A stretch of 64,000 bases of DNA from an uncultured Sphaerochaeta sp. (lineage in GTDB: Bacteria > Spirochaetota > Spirochaetia > Sphaerochaetales > Sphaerochaetaceae). This document shows, in pieces, positions 36,215-44,561 of this stretch. The stretch's first letter is position 1. Each line of letters begins with the position of its first letter. Below the pieces are notes generated by a model that saw only the letters and a list, made by a program, of their open reading frames with translations, had not been told where the DNA came from and did not search any database. The translations under genes were made by a program, and so were the position numbers. The stretch covers positions 3,311,607-3,375,606 of the forward strand of contig NZ_OY762555.1 of NCBI RefSeq assembly GCF_963666015.1, in the 5' to 3' direction.

Positions 36215-36216
36215 GC

Positions 36217-36717
36217 TCAGGCCTCCCATGTAAGTCTATGTAACATTCCTGTCCCTTGTAGGAAGGGAAAGGATTGCTGTCGTAGGTATTCATATGCTGC
36301 AATTGCTACGCTGTTAGAGAGATTCAGGCTTCGTGCTTCTTCCCTCATAGGGATTCTCACACAACGTTGTTTGTTTTTGACAAGAAGCGATTCGCTGATA
36401 CCCGCACTCTCCTTGCCGAAGACAAGATAGGTCTCTTCAGGGTAGGTGACCTCACAATAGGTTCGAGGAGCTTTTGTGGTGAAGTAGTACAACGGTTTTT
36501 CTTGGTGTGTTGTCAAGAAAACTTCAATGCTAGGGTGTTCAACCATCGTAAGCAACGGCCAATAATCCAACCCGGCACGTTTGAGATATTTCTCCTCCAG
36601 GCTGAATCCAAGAGGATGTACCAAGTGCAAGGTTGCACCAACTGCTGCACATGTCCGTGCAATATTTCCGGTATTTTGTGGTATCTCTGGCTCAAACAGG
36701 ACAATATGCAGTGCCAT
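36217..36717 (-). CDS. trmL: tRNA (cytidine(34)-2'-O)-methyltransferase
   Basis: 166 aa, SPOUT class. MALHIVLFEPEIPQNTGNIART, LVFGKESAGIS (about 98) and RIPMREEARSLNLSNSVAIAAYE (about 118-140) are the knot motifs of TrmL. It 2'-O-methylates the wobble nucleotide of tRNA-Leu isoacceptors, including the UAA species encoded at 2552. Confidence 0.93.
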   Translation of the reverse strand: MALHIVLFEPEIPQNTGNIARTCAAVGATLHLVHPLGFSLEEKYLKRAGLDYWPLLTMVEHPSIEVFLTTHQEKPLYYFTTKAPRTYCEVTYPEETYLVFGKESAGISESLLVKNKQRCVRIPMREEARSLNLSNSVAIAAYEYLRQQSFPFLQGTGMLHRLTWEA

Positions 36718-36802
36718 GCTCCTCTCCCTTACACGGCAAATCTATCATTTGCGGGGAATCAACACAAGGTGGTGGAACTTATGCATGAGCGAATAACCAA
36801 TC

Positions 36803-36831
36803 TTGTAAAGCGGAACGCTTTGCTTTAGACT
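36803..36831 (+). promoter_or_regulatory. Probable uppP promoter with embedded palindrome
   Basis: TTGTAA (36803-36808), 17-bp spacer, TAGACT (36826-36831). AAAGCG-GAA-CGCTTT (36807-36821) lies inside the spacer and could be an operator. Confidence 0.45.
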
Positions 36832-36852
36832 GGCTCAGGATTGGAGGGGTAT

Positions 36853-37683
36853 ATGTTTCAGGAAGGTTTGAAGTCATTGCTATTGGGGATTGTGCAGGGG
36901 ATTACCGAATGGCTTCCTATCAGTTCAACAGGACATTTATTACTGTTGGATGAAGTGATCCATCTCAGTTTGGGCGAGGAAGCAAGAGAACTCTTCTTTG
37001 TCATCATTCAACTTGCATCGATACTTGCCGTGATTATCTTGTACTTCTCTACGTTGAACCCCTTCACCAAGATTAAGGATACCAAGCAGAAGACTGCGAC
37101 ATATATTCTCTGGTTGAAAGTGATCATTGCAACAATTCCAGCTGGAGTGATAGGGATTTTGATTGATGATCTGATGGACACCTACCTTTATCGGTGGGAA
37201 GTGGTTGCCTTTACACTCCTTGCCTACGGCTTGCTTTATATTGTACTGGAGAAGGGGAAGTGGGGCAAAAGGGATCACCGTGTAAAGGAGCTTTCCGAAA
37301 TTACCTACCGTGATGCCTTATCCCTTGGGCTCTTCCAGATGCTTGCCCTGATTCCAGGAACCAGCAGAAGTGGTTCCACCATACTTGGTGGGATCATCAT
37401 TGGATTGGAACGGTCGGTGGCAGCAAAATTCTCTTTTTTTATGGCAATACCGGTCATGGCAGGAGCTTCTCTCTTGAAATTGATCAAACTGGGATTCAGC
37501 TACAGCACAGAGGAATATTTCTTGATAGGCATCGCTTTTATTGCCTCCTTCTTGGTTTCCCTGCTTTGTATCAAGGCATTGGTTGCTTATGTCCGTCGTC
37601 ATGACTTCTCTGCTTTTGGCTATTACCGTGTTGTTCTTGCTGTGCTGGTAACAGTCTATTTCCTTACTTGGGGGGCTGCTTGA
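36853..37683 (+). CDS. uppP: Undecaprenyl-diphosphatase
   Basis: 276 aa, polytopic membrane protein. GIVQGITEWLPISSTGHLLL (about 13-32) and IPGTSRSGSTILGG (about 160) are the two conserved active-site blocks of BacA/UppP. It recycles the lipid carrier for murein and polysaccharide synthesis. Start at 36853 (GGAGGG 5 bases upstream); the reading from TTG at 36841 is less likely. Confidence 0.95.
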   Translation: MFQEGLKSLLLGIVQGITEWLPISSTGHLLLLDEVIHLSLGEEARELFFVIIQLASILAVIILYFSTLNPFTKIKDTKQKTATYILWLKVIIATIPAGVIGILIDDLMDTYLYRWEVVAFTLLAYGLLYIVLEKGKWGKRDHRVKELSEITYRDALSLGLFQMLALIPGTSRSGSTILGGIIIGLERSVAAKFSFFMAIPVMAGASLLKLIKLGFSYSTEEYFLIGIAFIASFLVSLLCIKALVAYVRRHDFSAFGYYRVVLAVLVTVYFLTWGAA

Positions 37684-37684
37684 T

Positions 37685-38842
37685 ATGGCTCTTTTAGTGG
37701 TCATCTATCTTGCCTTCATCAGCCTCGGTCTGCCTGATGGCGTATTGGGCAGTATCTGGCCGGTCATGCAACAATCACTCGAACTTCCGTTTTGGAGTGC
37801 TGGACTTATTGGGGCAACATCCTCCATCGGCACGGTTGTCTCAGCTCTTCTAAGTTATAGGATGACCAGTCGATTTGGGACGGGAAAAGTGACCCTTGTC
37901 AGTGTAACGATGACAGCAGTTGCTCTCTTGGGATTCTCCTTTGCCTCATCGCTTCCTATGCTCATGCTGTGGGCAGTTCCCCTTGGCTTGGGTGCTGGTT
38001 CAGTTGACTCAGCTCTCAACAACTATGTTGCACTGCACTACGAGGCGCGACATATGAACTGGTTGCACTCATTTTGGGGCTTGGGAGCAAGTGCAGGCCC
38101 TGCAGTCATGGGTCTTGCCCTCTCCTTGCAGCTAGGATATCGCAGCGGGTATCGGATACTCACCCTGATGCAAACCATTCTGGTCTTTGCCTTGATAGCT
38201 TCTCTATCCCTCTGGGTAGATCCCAAGGGGAAAAAGGAAGGGGAACACCACACAGTTCATCAGAAGGGATCTCTTCGTCATAAGGCGCTTCCCTTTGCCT
38301 TGCTCTCTTTCTTCTTCTACTGTGCACTGGAAATTTCCACAGGACTTTGGGCGGTTAGTTATCTGGTTCAGGTGAAGCAGTTGCTTCCCTCCGATGCTGC
38401 CTTCTATGGGTCTCTGTTCTTCCTTGGAATTACTGTGGGAAGAATGGCTAGCGGTTTTATCAGTTACCGTTTGAGTAATATCCAGATGATCTTCCTGGGA
38501 TTGTTCCTCTGCCTTATCAGCATTATAGCCTTATTCTTTTCTTCCCTGATCTATGCAGGACTTTCCCTCTTGTTGCTTGGTTTGGGATGTGCTCCCATAT
38601 TTCCGAGCTTGATTCACCAAACCCCACGAAGTTTTGGACCTGACTTGAGCCAAAGGATTATTGGTCTACAGATGGCCAGTGCGTATATTGGAAGCACAGT
38701 CACTCCTCCACTGTTTGGGCTGGTTGGGTCTTTTGTAGGATTGCATTGGATGCCTCTCCTGCAAGGAGCCATTCTGGTATTGCTTGTCTCAAGCATCACC
38801 ATTCTGGTGTTGCTTACCAAAAATAAGGAATACCCACTCTAG
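37685..38842 (+). CDS. MFS transporter (FucP/sugar-type)
   Basis: 385 aa, 12 predicted membrane segments. The start lies one base after the uppP stop, so it is co-transcribed. YLAFISLGLPDGVLGSIWP and GLGAGSVDSALNNYVALHY resemble fucose-permease-like MFS proteins of Firmicutes and spirochaetes. The substrate is not determinable. Its end overlaps the convergent DUF454 gene by 4 bases. Confidence 0.85.
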   Translation: MALLVVIYLAFISLGLPDGVLGSIWPVMQQSLELPFWSAGLIGATSSIGTVVSALLSYRMTSRFGTGKVTLVSVTMTAVALLGFSFASSLPMLMLWAVPLGLGAGSVDSALNNYVALHYEARHMNWLHSFWGLGASAGPAVMGLALSLQLGYRSGYRILTLMQTILVFALIASLSLWVDPKGKKEGEHHTVHQKGSLRHKALPFALLSFFFYCALEISTGLWAVSYLVQVKQLLPSDAAFYGSLFFLGITVGRMASGFISYRLSNIQMIFLGLFLCLISIIALFFSSLIYAGLSLLLLGLGCAPIFPSLIHQTPRSFGPDLSQRIIGLQMASAYIGSTVTPPLFGLVGSFVGLHWMPLLQGAILVLLVSSITILVLLTKNKEYPL

Positions 38843-39228
38843 TGATCTGTAACAGCATGTTTCGGTTTGATGCTTATGATGTGGATGCTGACGATGATGG
38901 CGATGATGGCGAGCATGATGATCAAGGGAAGCTTTCCTACAATGAAAAAGGTGATTCCCATACCTATCCAGAGTGTAATAAGAGCCTTTACTTTTGCTCT
39001 CTTTGGGATTCCTGTCCCTTTTCTGTAATGTTTGAGGTAGGGGCCTAAAATCCGGTTCTGTTCCAACCAATTGCCGAGACGTTCACTGGAAAAAGAGAAA
39101 AGAAGGCCTGCTAGCAGTACGAAAGGGGTGGTAGGAAGGACAGGTAGAAAAACACCAATCCCTCCCAGGATTGCTGAGATGATGCCTAAGAAGGCAAGCA
39201 GGATACGTAGTACCTTATTTCTAACCAA
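38839..39228 (-). CDS. YbaN/DUF454 family inner-membrane protein
   Basis: 129 aa with two hydrophobic regions (about 7-45 and 88-120). GIGVFLPVLPTTPFVLLAGLLFS is the DUF454 signature. The function is unknown. It starts with TTG at 39228 behind a well-placed AAGGAG (8 bases); no ATG alternative exists. Confidence 0.88.
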   Translation of the reverse strand: MVRNKVLRILLAFLGIISAILGGIGVFLPVLPTTPFVLLAGLLFSFSSERLGNWLEQNRILGPYLKHYRKGTGIPKRAKVKALITLWIGMGITFFIVGKLPLIIMLAIIAIIVSIHIISIKPKHAVTDH

Positions 39229-39323
39229 GAGCTCTGCTCCTTACCCATTATGTTTTATCAATACTATGAATTAAGATAAAGAAATACAAAAGCAAAGTAA
39301 AGAGCTAGGAATTGTAATGGTTG

Positions 39324-40505
39324 TTACTCTGATGAAGTAGTCGTTTCGAGATTCTTGGCTTTGAATACCTGCTTGCCCTGTTTCTGCAGTGCAAGTACAA
39401 CCTGCTCAATCTTTCGTTTCTTTTGATATGGATCCTCGAAAAGTTCTTCCTGCAGAGGCCGACTCCCTTCATAGAGTTGATATAACCCAACACCAATCAA
39501 TCTGATAGGAGTGCCGTCATGCCATTTTTGCAGCAGGAGCTGTTTTGCCAGATGATATATTTGTTCAGCGCTGTAGATAGTGCCCTGTGGGGTGATCTGA
39601 AGGGTGTAGGTAGTAAAATCAGGTAGTCTTACCTTGATTCCTACGGTACGGCCGATTTTCTTTTCTTCCAATGCCCGGAACATCACCTCATGACTCATGG
39701 ATAGCAAGGTCTGTTCAAGGATTGAGAGGGAGGAGACATCACTCTCAAAGGTTGTCTCAGTAGAAATGGAATGACTTTTCGTTTCACCAGAGAAGATTCC
39801 AGGATCAATCCCTCTGCATGCAAGATAGAGGAAGTGCCCCATACTTTTTCCGAAAAGTGATTGTAGGGAGTCCATGGTAAAGGATCGTAGTTCTTCGGTT
39901 GTTCTGATGTGATGCTTTGCAAGCAGTGCTTGGGTGACCTTTCCCACACCCCAGAGTTTTTGTAAACCCACTGCATCGATAAAGGCAATCTCCTTGCCTT
40001 TGGATACCCTGCATAGCCCATCTGGCTTATCATAGTCACTTGCCATTTTCGCGATAAAGCGGCTGGGGCCAATCCCCACTGAAATAGTCAACCCTGTCTC
40101 ATTCTTTACTCGTTCTTTCAGCAATTTTCCTGCCTGACGGGGAATGCCGAACAATCTTCTTGTTCCAGTCATATTGAGGAAGGCTTCATCAATCGATATC
40201 TGTTGTAGATCAGAGGAAAACTCCTTTAGGATATCCATGACTTGCAAACTAACCTGGCTATATCGCTCCATCCGGGGTTTTACCACTATCGCATGGGGAC
40301 AAAGACGGCGTGCCTGTGCCATTGGCATAGCTGAGTGGATACCATACTTTCTTGCTTCATAGCTTGCAGTGGCAACCACCCCTCTGGAACTGTTGCCTCC
40401 GATGAGCAGGCAAGTGCCAGCGTAAGCAGGGTTGTCGAGAATTTCAATCGCTGCATAGAAGGCATCCATATCTACATGAAATATGACAGGTTCCAAGTCA
40501 CTCAT
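39324..40505 (-). CDS. dinB: DNA polymerase IV (Y family)
   Basis: 393 aa. Catalytic FHVDMDAFYAAIE (about 9-21) and SIDEAFLNMTG (about 107) are intact, and the little-finger domain follows (about 240-350). An error-prone translesion polymerase. Start at 40505 overlaps the ddl stop as ATGA. No LexA-type box was recognised upstream, since the gene is internal to the murE-ddl-dinB unit. Confidence 0.95.
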   Translation of the reverse strand: MSDLEPVIFHVDMDAFYAAIEILDNPAYAGTCLLIGGNSSRGVVATASYEARKYGIHSAMPMAQARRLCPHAIVVKPRMERYSQVSLQVMDILKEFSSDLQQISIDEAFLNMTGTRRLFGIPRQAGKLLKERVKNETGLTISVGIGPSRFIAKMASDYDKPDGLCRVSKGKEIAFIDAVGLQKLWGVGKVTQALLAKHHIRTTEELRSFTMDSLQSLFGKSMGHFLYLACRGIDPGIFSGETKSHSISTETTFESDVSSLSILEQTLLSMSHEVMFRALEEKKIGRTVGIKVRLPDFTTYTLQITPQGTIYSAEQIYHLAKQLLLQKWHDGTPIRLIGVGLYQLYEGSRPLQEELFEDPYQKKRKIEQVVLALQKQGKQVFKAKNLETTTSSE

Positions 40506-41578
40506 TGTTTTGGCGGTGTGAAGCAACGCCCTCGCTCCTCTTTGTTTCGTTGTATCGCGTGGTTAATCAGGCTGGTGACCACGCTAGGTAGATCAAATCC
40601 GATCGAAGCCATCAAGACAGGGTAGTGACTCATTGCTGTCATCCCTGGACTAGTGTTGATTTCATTGAGAAAAATCTCATTTCCTTGGACAAAAAAATCC
40701 ACCCTCGCATACCCGTCCGCCTTCATTGCCAGGAACGCAGTGCTGGCATACTCCCTGATTCGGTTCTCCATGGCAGATGGCAATCCAGAAGGAATACGAA
40801 TATGCGCTGTATCAATCTGTCCATACTTATGGGCATAGCTCAAGTACCCTTCTTGCTCTCTTGCCGGGTCTATGACCCTTCCCGGTCCTGCTACATGCAG
40901 GGTACCGTCCTCAGTTCTCAGTATGGCACACTCTACCTCTACAATGGAATTCATGTATTGCTGTACCAGTACCCGCTCGCTGTATCTTCCTGCATCCTCA
41001 ACAGCTTCCAGAAAATCGTGATATGTCGCATTGATCAGCGCTTTCACACCCACCGACGATCCTGCATTCTCTGGTTTGATAAATAGGTCCTGACCGTGGG
41101 TAGCACAGATGGTTCTGAATAGATCGTGGTTGAGTGATGTCATCTGGTAGCAATCAATCGTGGTTGAGGGAACTGTCGGGATACCATGAGCAGAAAAAAG
41201 GGTGGAGGCAATGGCCTTATGCATACCGATTGCACTGCTGAGTGTATCGCACCCACAAAGAGGTATATTGCAGAGCAGGCAGGCCCCCTGTAGGTTTCCA
41301 TCCTCTCCCTGGTAGCCATGGGTGGTTGCAAAAGCTGCTTTGACCTGGAGTTTTTCTTCTCTGTTGTAAATACCCAAACCCGGCCTGAGATTCAGTGGTT
41401 GGGTTGTGTCAAATTCGCGATTCAATGTCTGTTGCAGGAACCATCTCCCCTTGATGGTAATGGCAATCAAATGGACTGAATAGCCAGCTTGGAGGAGTGC
41501 TTGATGAATCGTGAATGCACTGTTGATGGAGACCTCATGCTCTGCTGATCGCCCCCCATAGAGTAATGCTACTTGCAT
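40502..41578 (-). CDS. ddl: D-alanine--D-alanine ligase
   Basis: 358 aa, ATP-grasp. LLYGGRSAEHEVSINSA (about 5-21), LFIKPENAGSSVGVKAL (about 165) and LNEINTSPGMTAMSHYP (about 303) are diagnostic. It makes the D-Ala-D-Ala dipeptide for murein. It overlaps murE by 10 bases. Confidence 0.95.
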   Translation of the reverse strand: MQVALLYGGRSAEHEVSINSAFTIHQALLQAGYSVHLIAITIKGRWFLQQTLNREFDTTQPLNLRPGLGIYNREEKLQVKAAFATTHGYQGEDGNLQGACLLCNIPLCGCDTLSSAIGMHKAIASTLFSAHGIPTVPSTTIDCYQMTSLNHDLFRTICATHGQDLFIKPENAGSSVGVKALINATYHDFLEAVEDAGRYSERVLVQQYMNSIVEVECAILRTEDGTLHVAGPGRVIDPAREQEGYLSYAHKYGQIDTAHIRIPSGLPSAMENRIREYASTAFLAMKADGYARVDFFVQGNEIFLNEINTSPGMTAMSHYPVLMASIGFDLPSVVTSLINHAIQRNKEERGRCFTPPKQ

Positions 41579-43056
41579 TGTCTTCTTTGCTCCTCGGCTC
41601 TCAGTGCATTCTTTACTTCAATAATTTCATCCCAGGGAATTTTTCCCGAATCTCTCTCGATGGTCTTCTCATGTCCTTTTCCCAAGAAGAGTAGGGTATC
41701 TCCCGTTTGAGCAAGGGAGACTGCTTTTCGGATTGCCTCCCTCCGATGCTCAATTTCTAAAACGGTACAGGAGGAATTATGCATCAGGAAACGAAGATCG
41801 CTGAAAATAGCTTGGTTCCCTTCATATCTTGGGTCCTCCTCGGTAAGGATAATGGTCGAGCAATACTTGTTTGCAATCTTTCCCATAGGGGAGCGTTTAG
41901 TAGTATCGCGTTCCCCTGCTGAACCAAAGACAGCAATAAGGTCTCCTCCTTCACTGGTTCGTTTTGCAAAGAAGAAGATGCCTTCATATGCATCTTCAGT
42001 GTGGGCAAAATCAATGATTGCACGTACCCCAAGCGTGTTCTCGATTAGTTGCATCCTTCCCTTGACCGGTTCAATGAGTTCGATGAGAGGAAGCAGGTCC
42101 TCTGCTGGCTTTCCTACAAGATGGGCAGCACAGAACACTGCAAGTAGCGAGTTGGTTGCCAGGCTGGGAAGCAGCAATGGTGTGTGAATTCTTGTTCCCA
42201 AGATTTCCACGACCACTCCCTGGTATCCCATGAATTCTATACGCATTGGCACATCCTTGCCAAGAATAATTGCATGTTGGGTAGGGGAGAGGGCTTCTGT
42301 GAATGCGCTAATCCTTGCATTGTCAGTACTGCTCACCAATACTCCGTTCTCTTTGAGTGCACGAACCAGATTGACCTTTGCATTCGTGTACTCCTCCAGA
42401 CTGTGGTGGAATTCAAGATGCTCACTCGTTACCTTGGTGATGATTGCGGCGCTGAATTCAATACCACCAAGCCGGTCAAAGGTTTTGCTCAGAGCATGGC
42501 TGGTGCACTCCAAGACCACGTGGGTTACTCCACTGTGAGTACATCGATACAGGAACTCCTGTAGTTGGTCTGCCTCCGGTGTGCTTTGGCGGAAGGGGGA
42601 GTCTTGCTTTCCTGAGCCATCATCCATATTGACAGTGGTCAATAACCCTGTCTTTATTCCTTGCCTCTGAAGTATCTGGTAGAGGTAGTCGCTGGTGGTG
42701 CTTTTCCCATCAGTGCCACTGACACCAATGATGCTCAACTGTTTTTGTGGGTAATCATAGAAGGCAGAACACATCAAGGCAAATGCCGTATGCGGGCGTT
42801 TAACTGTATAGTAGCGAACAGAGGAAGGGAGCCTTGGGCGTAGGTTTGTTTCCTCTGCAATGATACATACAGCACCATTGTCTATGGCGTCGTTAATATA
42901 GTGCCCTCCGTCAGTCCTGAGGCCGCGAAAGGCAAAGAATATTGAATGGGGTTGGCACATCCCTGAGTGCTGGCAAATCTGATCGATGGTCTGTGTATCG
43001 GGAACGCTCGAATCGTTGATGCCGATGGCGTTTAAAAGTGTCCGTAACGTTTTCAT
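41569..43056 (-). CDS. murE: UDP-N-acetylmuramoyl-tripeptide synthetase (MurE-type ligase)
   Basis: 495 aa. The ATP loop reads GVSGTDGKSTTSDYL (about 112) where GTNGKTT is usual. STPEADQLQ, CTSHALS and LGKGHEKTI are MurE features. The residue-3 selectivity motif, DNPR in meso-DAP enzymes, reads EDPR here (about 415), so the third amino acid of the stem (meso-DAP, ornithine or lysine) is uncertain. It leads the murE-ddl-dinB unit. Confidence 0.9.
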   Translation of the reverse strand: MKTLRTLLNAIGINDSSVPDTQTIDQICQHSGMCQPHSIFFAFRGLRTDGGHYINDAIDNGAVCIIAEETNLRPRLPSSVRYYTVKRPHTAFALMCSAFYDYPQKQLSIIGVSGTDGKSTTSDYLYQILQRQGIKTGLLTTVNMDDGSGKQDSPFRQSTPEADQLQEFLYRCTHSGVTHVVLECTSHALSKTFDRLGGIEFSAAIITKVTSEHLEFHHSLEEYTNAKVNLVRALKENGVLVSSTDNARISAFTEALSPTQHAIILGKDVPMRIEFMGYQGVVVEILGTRIHTPLLLPSLATNSLLAVFCAAHLVGKPAEDLLPLIELIEPVKGRMQLIENTLGVRAIIDFAHTEDAYEGIFFFAKRTSEGGDLIAVFGSAGERDTTKRSPMGKIANKYCSTIILTEEDPRYEGNQAIFSDLRFLMHNSSCTVLEIEHRREAIRKAVSLAQTGDTLLFLGKGHEKTIERDSGKIPWDEIIEVKNALRAEEQRRQCK

Positions 43057-43168
43057 GTCTCTATGGTAACAGCAGTGTGGGTGTAATCACAATAGAAAGG
43101 TTCAGCAAGTATTGGTGTCCTTCTTTTGTTTTTTTTGCTATGCTGGGAGGGAAGGAGCATATGATCTG

Positions 43169-44242
43169 ATGAAACGATGGATATTGGTCGGAGTGCTGGC
43201 AATACTGCCTCTCACTTTCCTGCAAGCTTTCCCCTTGGATTTTGCATCGACTGCTTCCTGGGGCATGGGAAGTGCAGGTCTTGCCCTCGACTATGAATCA
43301 GACTCCTTTGTTGCCAATCCCGCATTGCTGGCACTTCCAGGGAGGGAGGATACCCATTTGCTTGCCTCCTTGCGCTATCAGGACCAGATTGAGACCACTT
43401 ACTTGGTGAATAATGAACCTAACCCAAGGCTGGTACAGCCTATAGCCGACTGGACCGTCAGTTTCAGTGCAGGAAGTCTCGCTTTCACTGTTCAGAATCG
43501 GAATACCTTGCTGGATAGGCAGATTGCATCGACTCAGACTCAATACAATGGTCACAAGATCACGATGTTTCAGTTTGACTGGGCTAGCGGTAGGGCTCCT
43601 TTCTATTTTGGGGTGTCTGTACGTGCTACTGCTGAGAGTGATCGCCCGATGATTGAGATTAGGGATGATAGAACATTTCTGGACTACATCGTGGAGACAT
43701 CCATTGGACGTTATGAATCCTTAAACAGCAGTTCAAATGTTGCCTTCGGCATGGGGTTGCTGCTTGATTACCAGTGGTTCAAGATGGGGGTGGTAAGCAA
43801 TCAGTTTGCCTATGCCCGAGCTGATGATACCCTTATTATCAGCGGTGACTCAGTGCTTAAGACATTGGACTGGGGTTTTTCTGTTAGCTCCCCGACCTAT
43901 GATGCCTCCAATCAGTTGCATCTTGTAAAATTGCAAGGCGCCTATGATTTCCTGAATATTGGAAGTGATGAGGACCGCCAACTTCGTCTTGGCGTCTCGG
44001 TGAAGCTGCAACTATTGCCAACCTGGTCTGTCAGCCTTCTCTTTGGATACCAGGAGGGGAAACCAAGCCCTTCAGATCTCCTTGCTATCAGTTTCAGTAG
44101 GGGCTTGCAAACCATATCACTTGATGCACAATTAGATACGCTTAAGATTGGCCTTGGGTATGGGTACCCTACTGCCTGGTATGTGGGATCCTCGGCTGAT
44201 ATCAATCCACGCTTCGTAATTTCCCTTGCGCTAAGCTTGTAG
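43169..44242 (+). CDS. Outer-membrane beta-barrel-like protein
   Basis: 357 aa with a signal peptide (MKRWILVGVLAILPLTFLQA). The body is rich in alternating hydrophobic/aromatic strands, and the end PRFVISLALSL is compatible with a barrel. The N-terminal FASTASWGMGSAGLALDYESDSFVANPALLA resembles the UPF0164/FadL-like N-terminus common in treponemal outer-membrane proteins. Start at 43169 behind AAGGAG. Transport of hydrophobic solutes is possible but unproven. Confidence 0.78.
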   Translation: MKRWILVGVLAILPLTFLQAFPLDFASTASWGMGSAGLALDYESDSFVANPALLALPGREDTHLLASLRYQDQIETTYLVNNEPNPRLVQPIADWTVSFSAGSLAFTVQNRNTLLDRQIASTQTQYNGHKITMFQFDWASGRAPFYFGVSVRATAESDRPMIEIRDDRTFLDYIVETSIGRYESLNSSSNVAFGMGLLLDYQWFKMGVVSNQFAYARADDTLIISGDSVLKTLDWGFSVSSPTYDASNQLHLVKLQGAYDFLNIGSDEDRQLRLGVSVKLQLLPTWSVSLLFGYQEGKPSPSDLLAISFSRGLQTISLDAQLDTLKIGLGYGYPTAWYVGSSADINPRFVISLALSL

Positions 44243-44252
44243 ATGTTCGCAC

Positions 44253-44282
44253 TTGACATGCAACGTCGACCACCAGTATAGT
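44253..44282 (+). promoter_or_regulatory. Strong promoter of the zinc-ribbon gene
   Basis: TTGACA (44253-44258), 18-bp spacer, TATAGT (44277-44282), 11 bases after the barrel gene stop. Confidence 0.65.
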
Positions 44283-44321
44283 CAGATGAGTGATTATTTG
44301 AACCTGTAAGGAGTAATGTAT

Positions 44322-44501
44322 ATGTCCAAAGCACATAGAGGTAGTGGTATTCGTAATGAAACGGTGAATGGTGGCCGAGGCGAGTGTCCCGTTTGCAAGA
44401 GAACCGGTGTAAAGGTACTTTACGAGGTAACCATTGACGGTGAAAAAGCCAAGGTTTGCAAGCCTTGCAACGCCCACCTCAAGGCTGCAGCCTCAAAATA
44501 A
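44322..44501 (+). CDS. Small zinc-ribbon protein, function unknown
   Basis: 59 aa. Two CxxC pairs (CPVC about 23 and CKPC about 47) around a short beta region (KVLYEVTIDGEKAKVC), with a basic, glycine-rich N-terminus (SKAHRGSGIRNETVNGGRG). Start at 44322, 8 bases after AAGGAG; the ATG at 44316 is too close. It has its own strong promoter and terminator, so it is a highly expressed monocistronic gene. It is not ribosomal protein L28, L32 or L33 by sequence. RNA- or ribosome-associated function is a guess. Confidence 0.82.
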   Translation: MSKAHRGSGIRNETVNGGRGECPVCKRTGVKVLYEVTIDGEKAKVCKPCNAHLKAAASK

Positions 44502-44520
44502 GGCACCATCCTAGAAGCTG

Positions 44521-44548
44521 AGACTGTCTTTCGTGGCAGTCTTTTTTT
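44521..44548 (+). terminator. Rho-independent terminator of the zinc-ribbon gene
   Basis: AGACTGTC-TTTCGT-GGCAGTCT (8 pairs including one G-T) followed by a run of seven T, 19 bases after the stop. Confidence 0.85.
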
Positions 44549-44561
44549 ATTGGAGAACGGA

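Noticed and set aside
44322-44501. Ribosomal protein L28 or L32 assignment for the small zinc-ribbon gene
   Set aside because: Cysteine spacing is ribosomal-like, but the flanking sequence matches neither protein.
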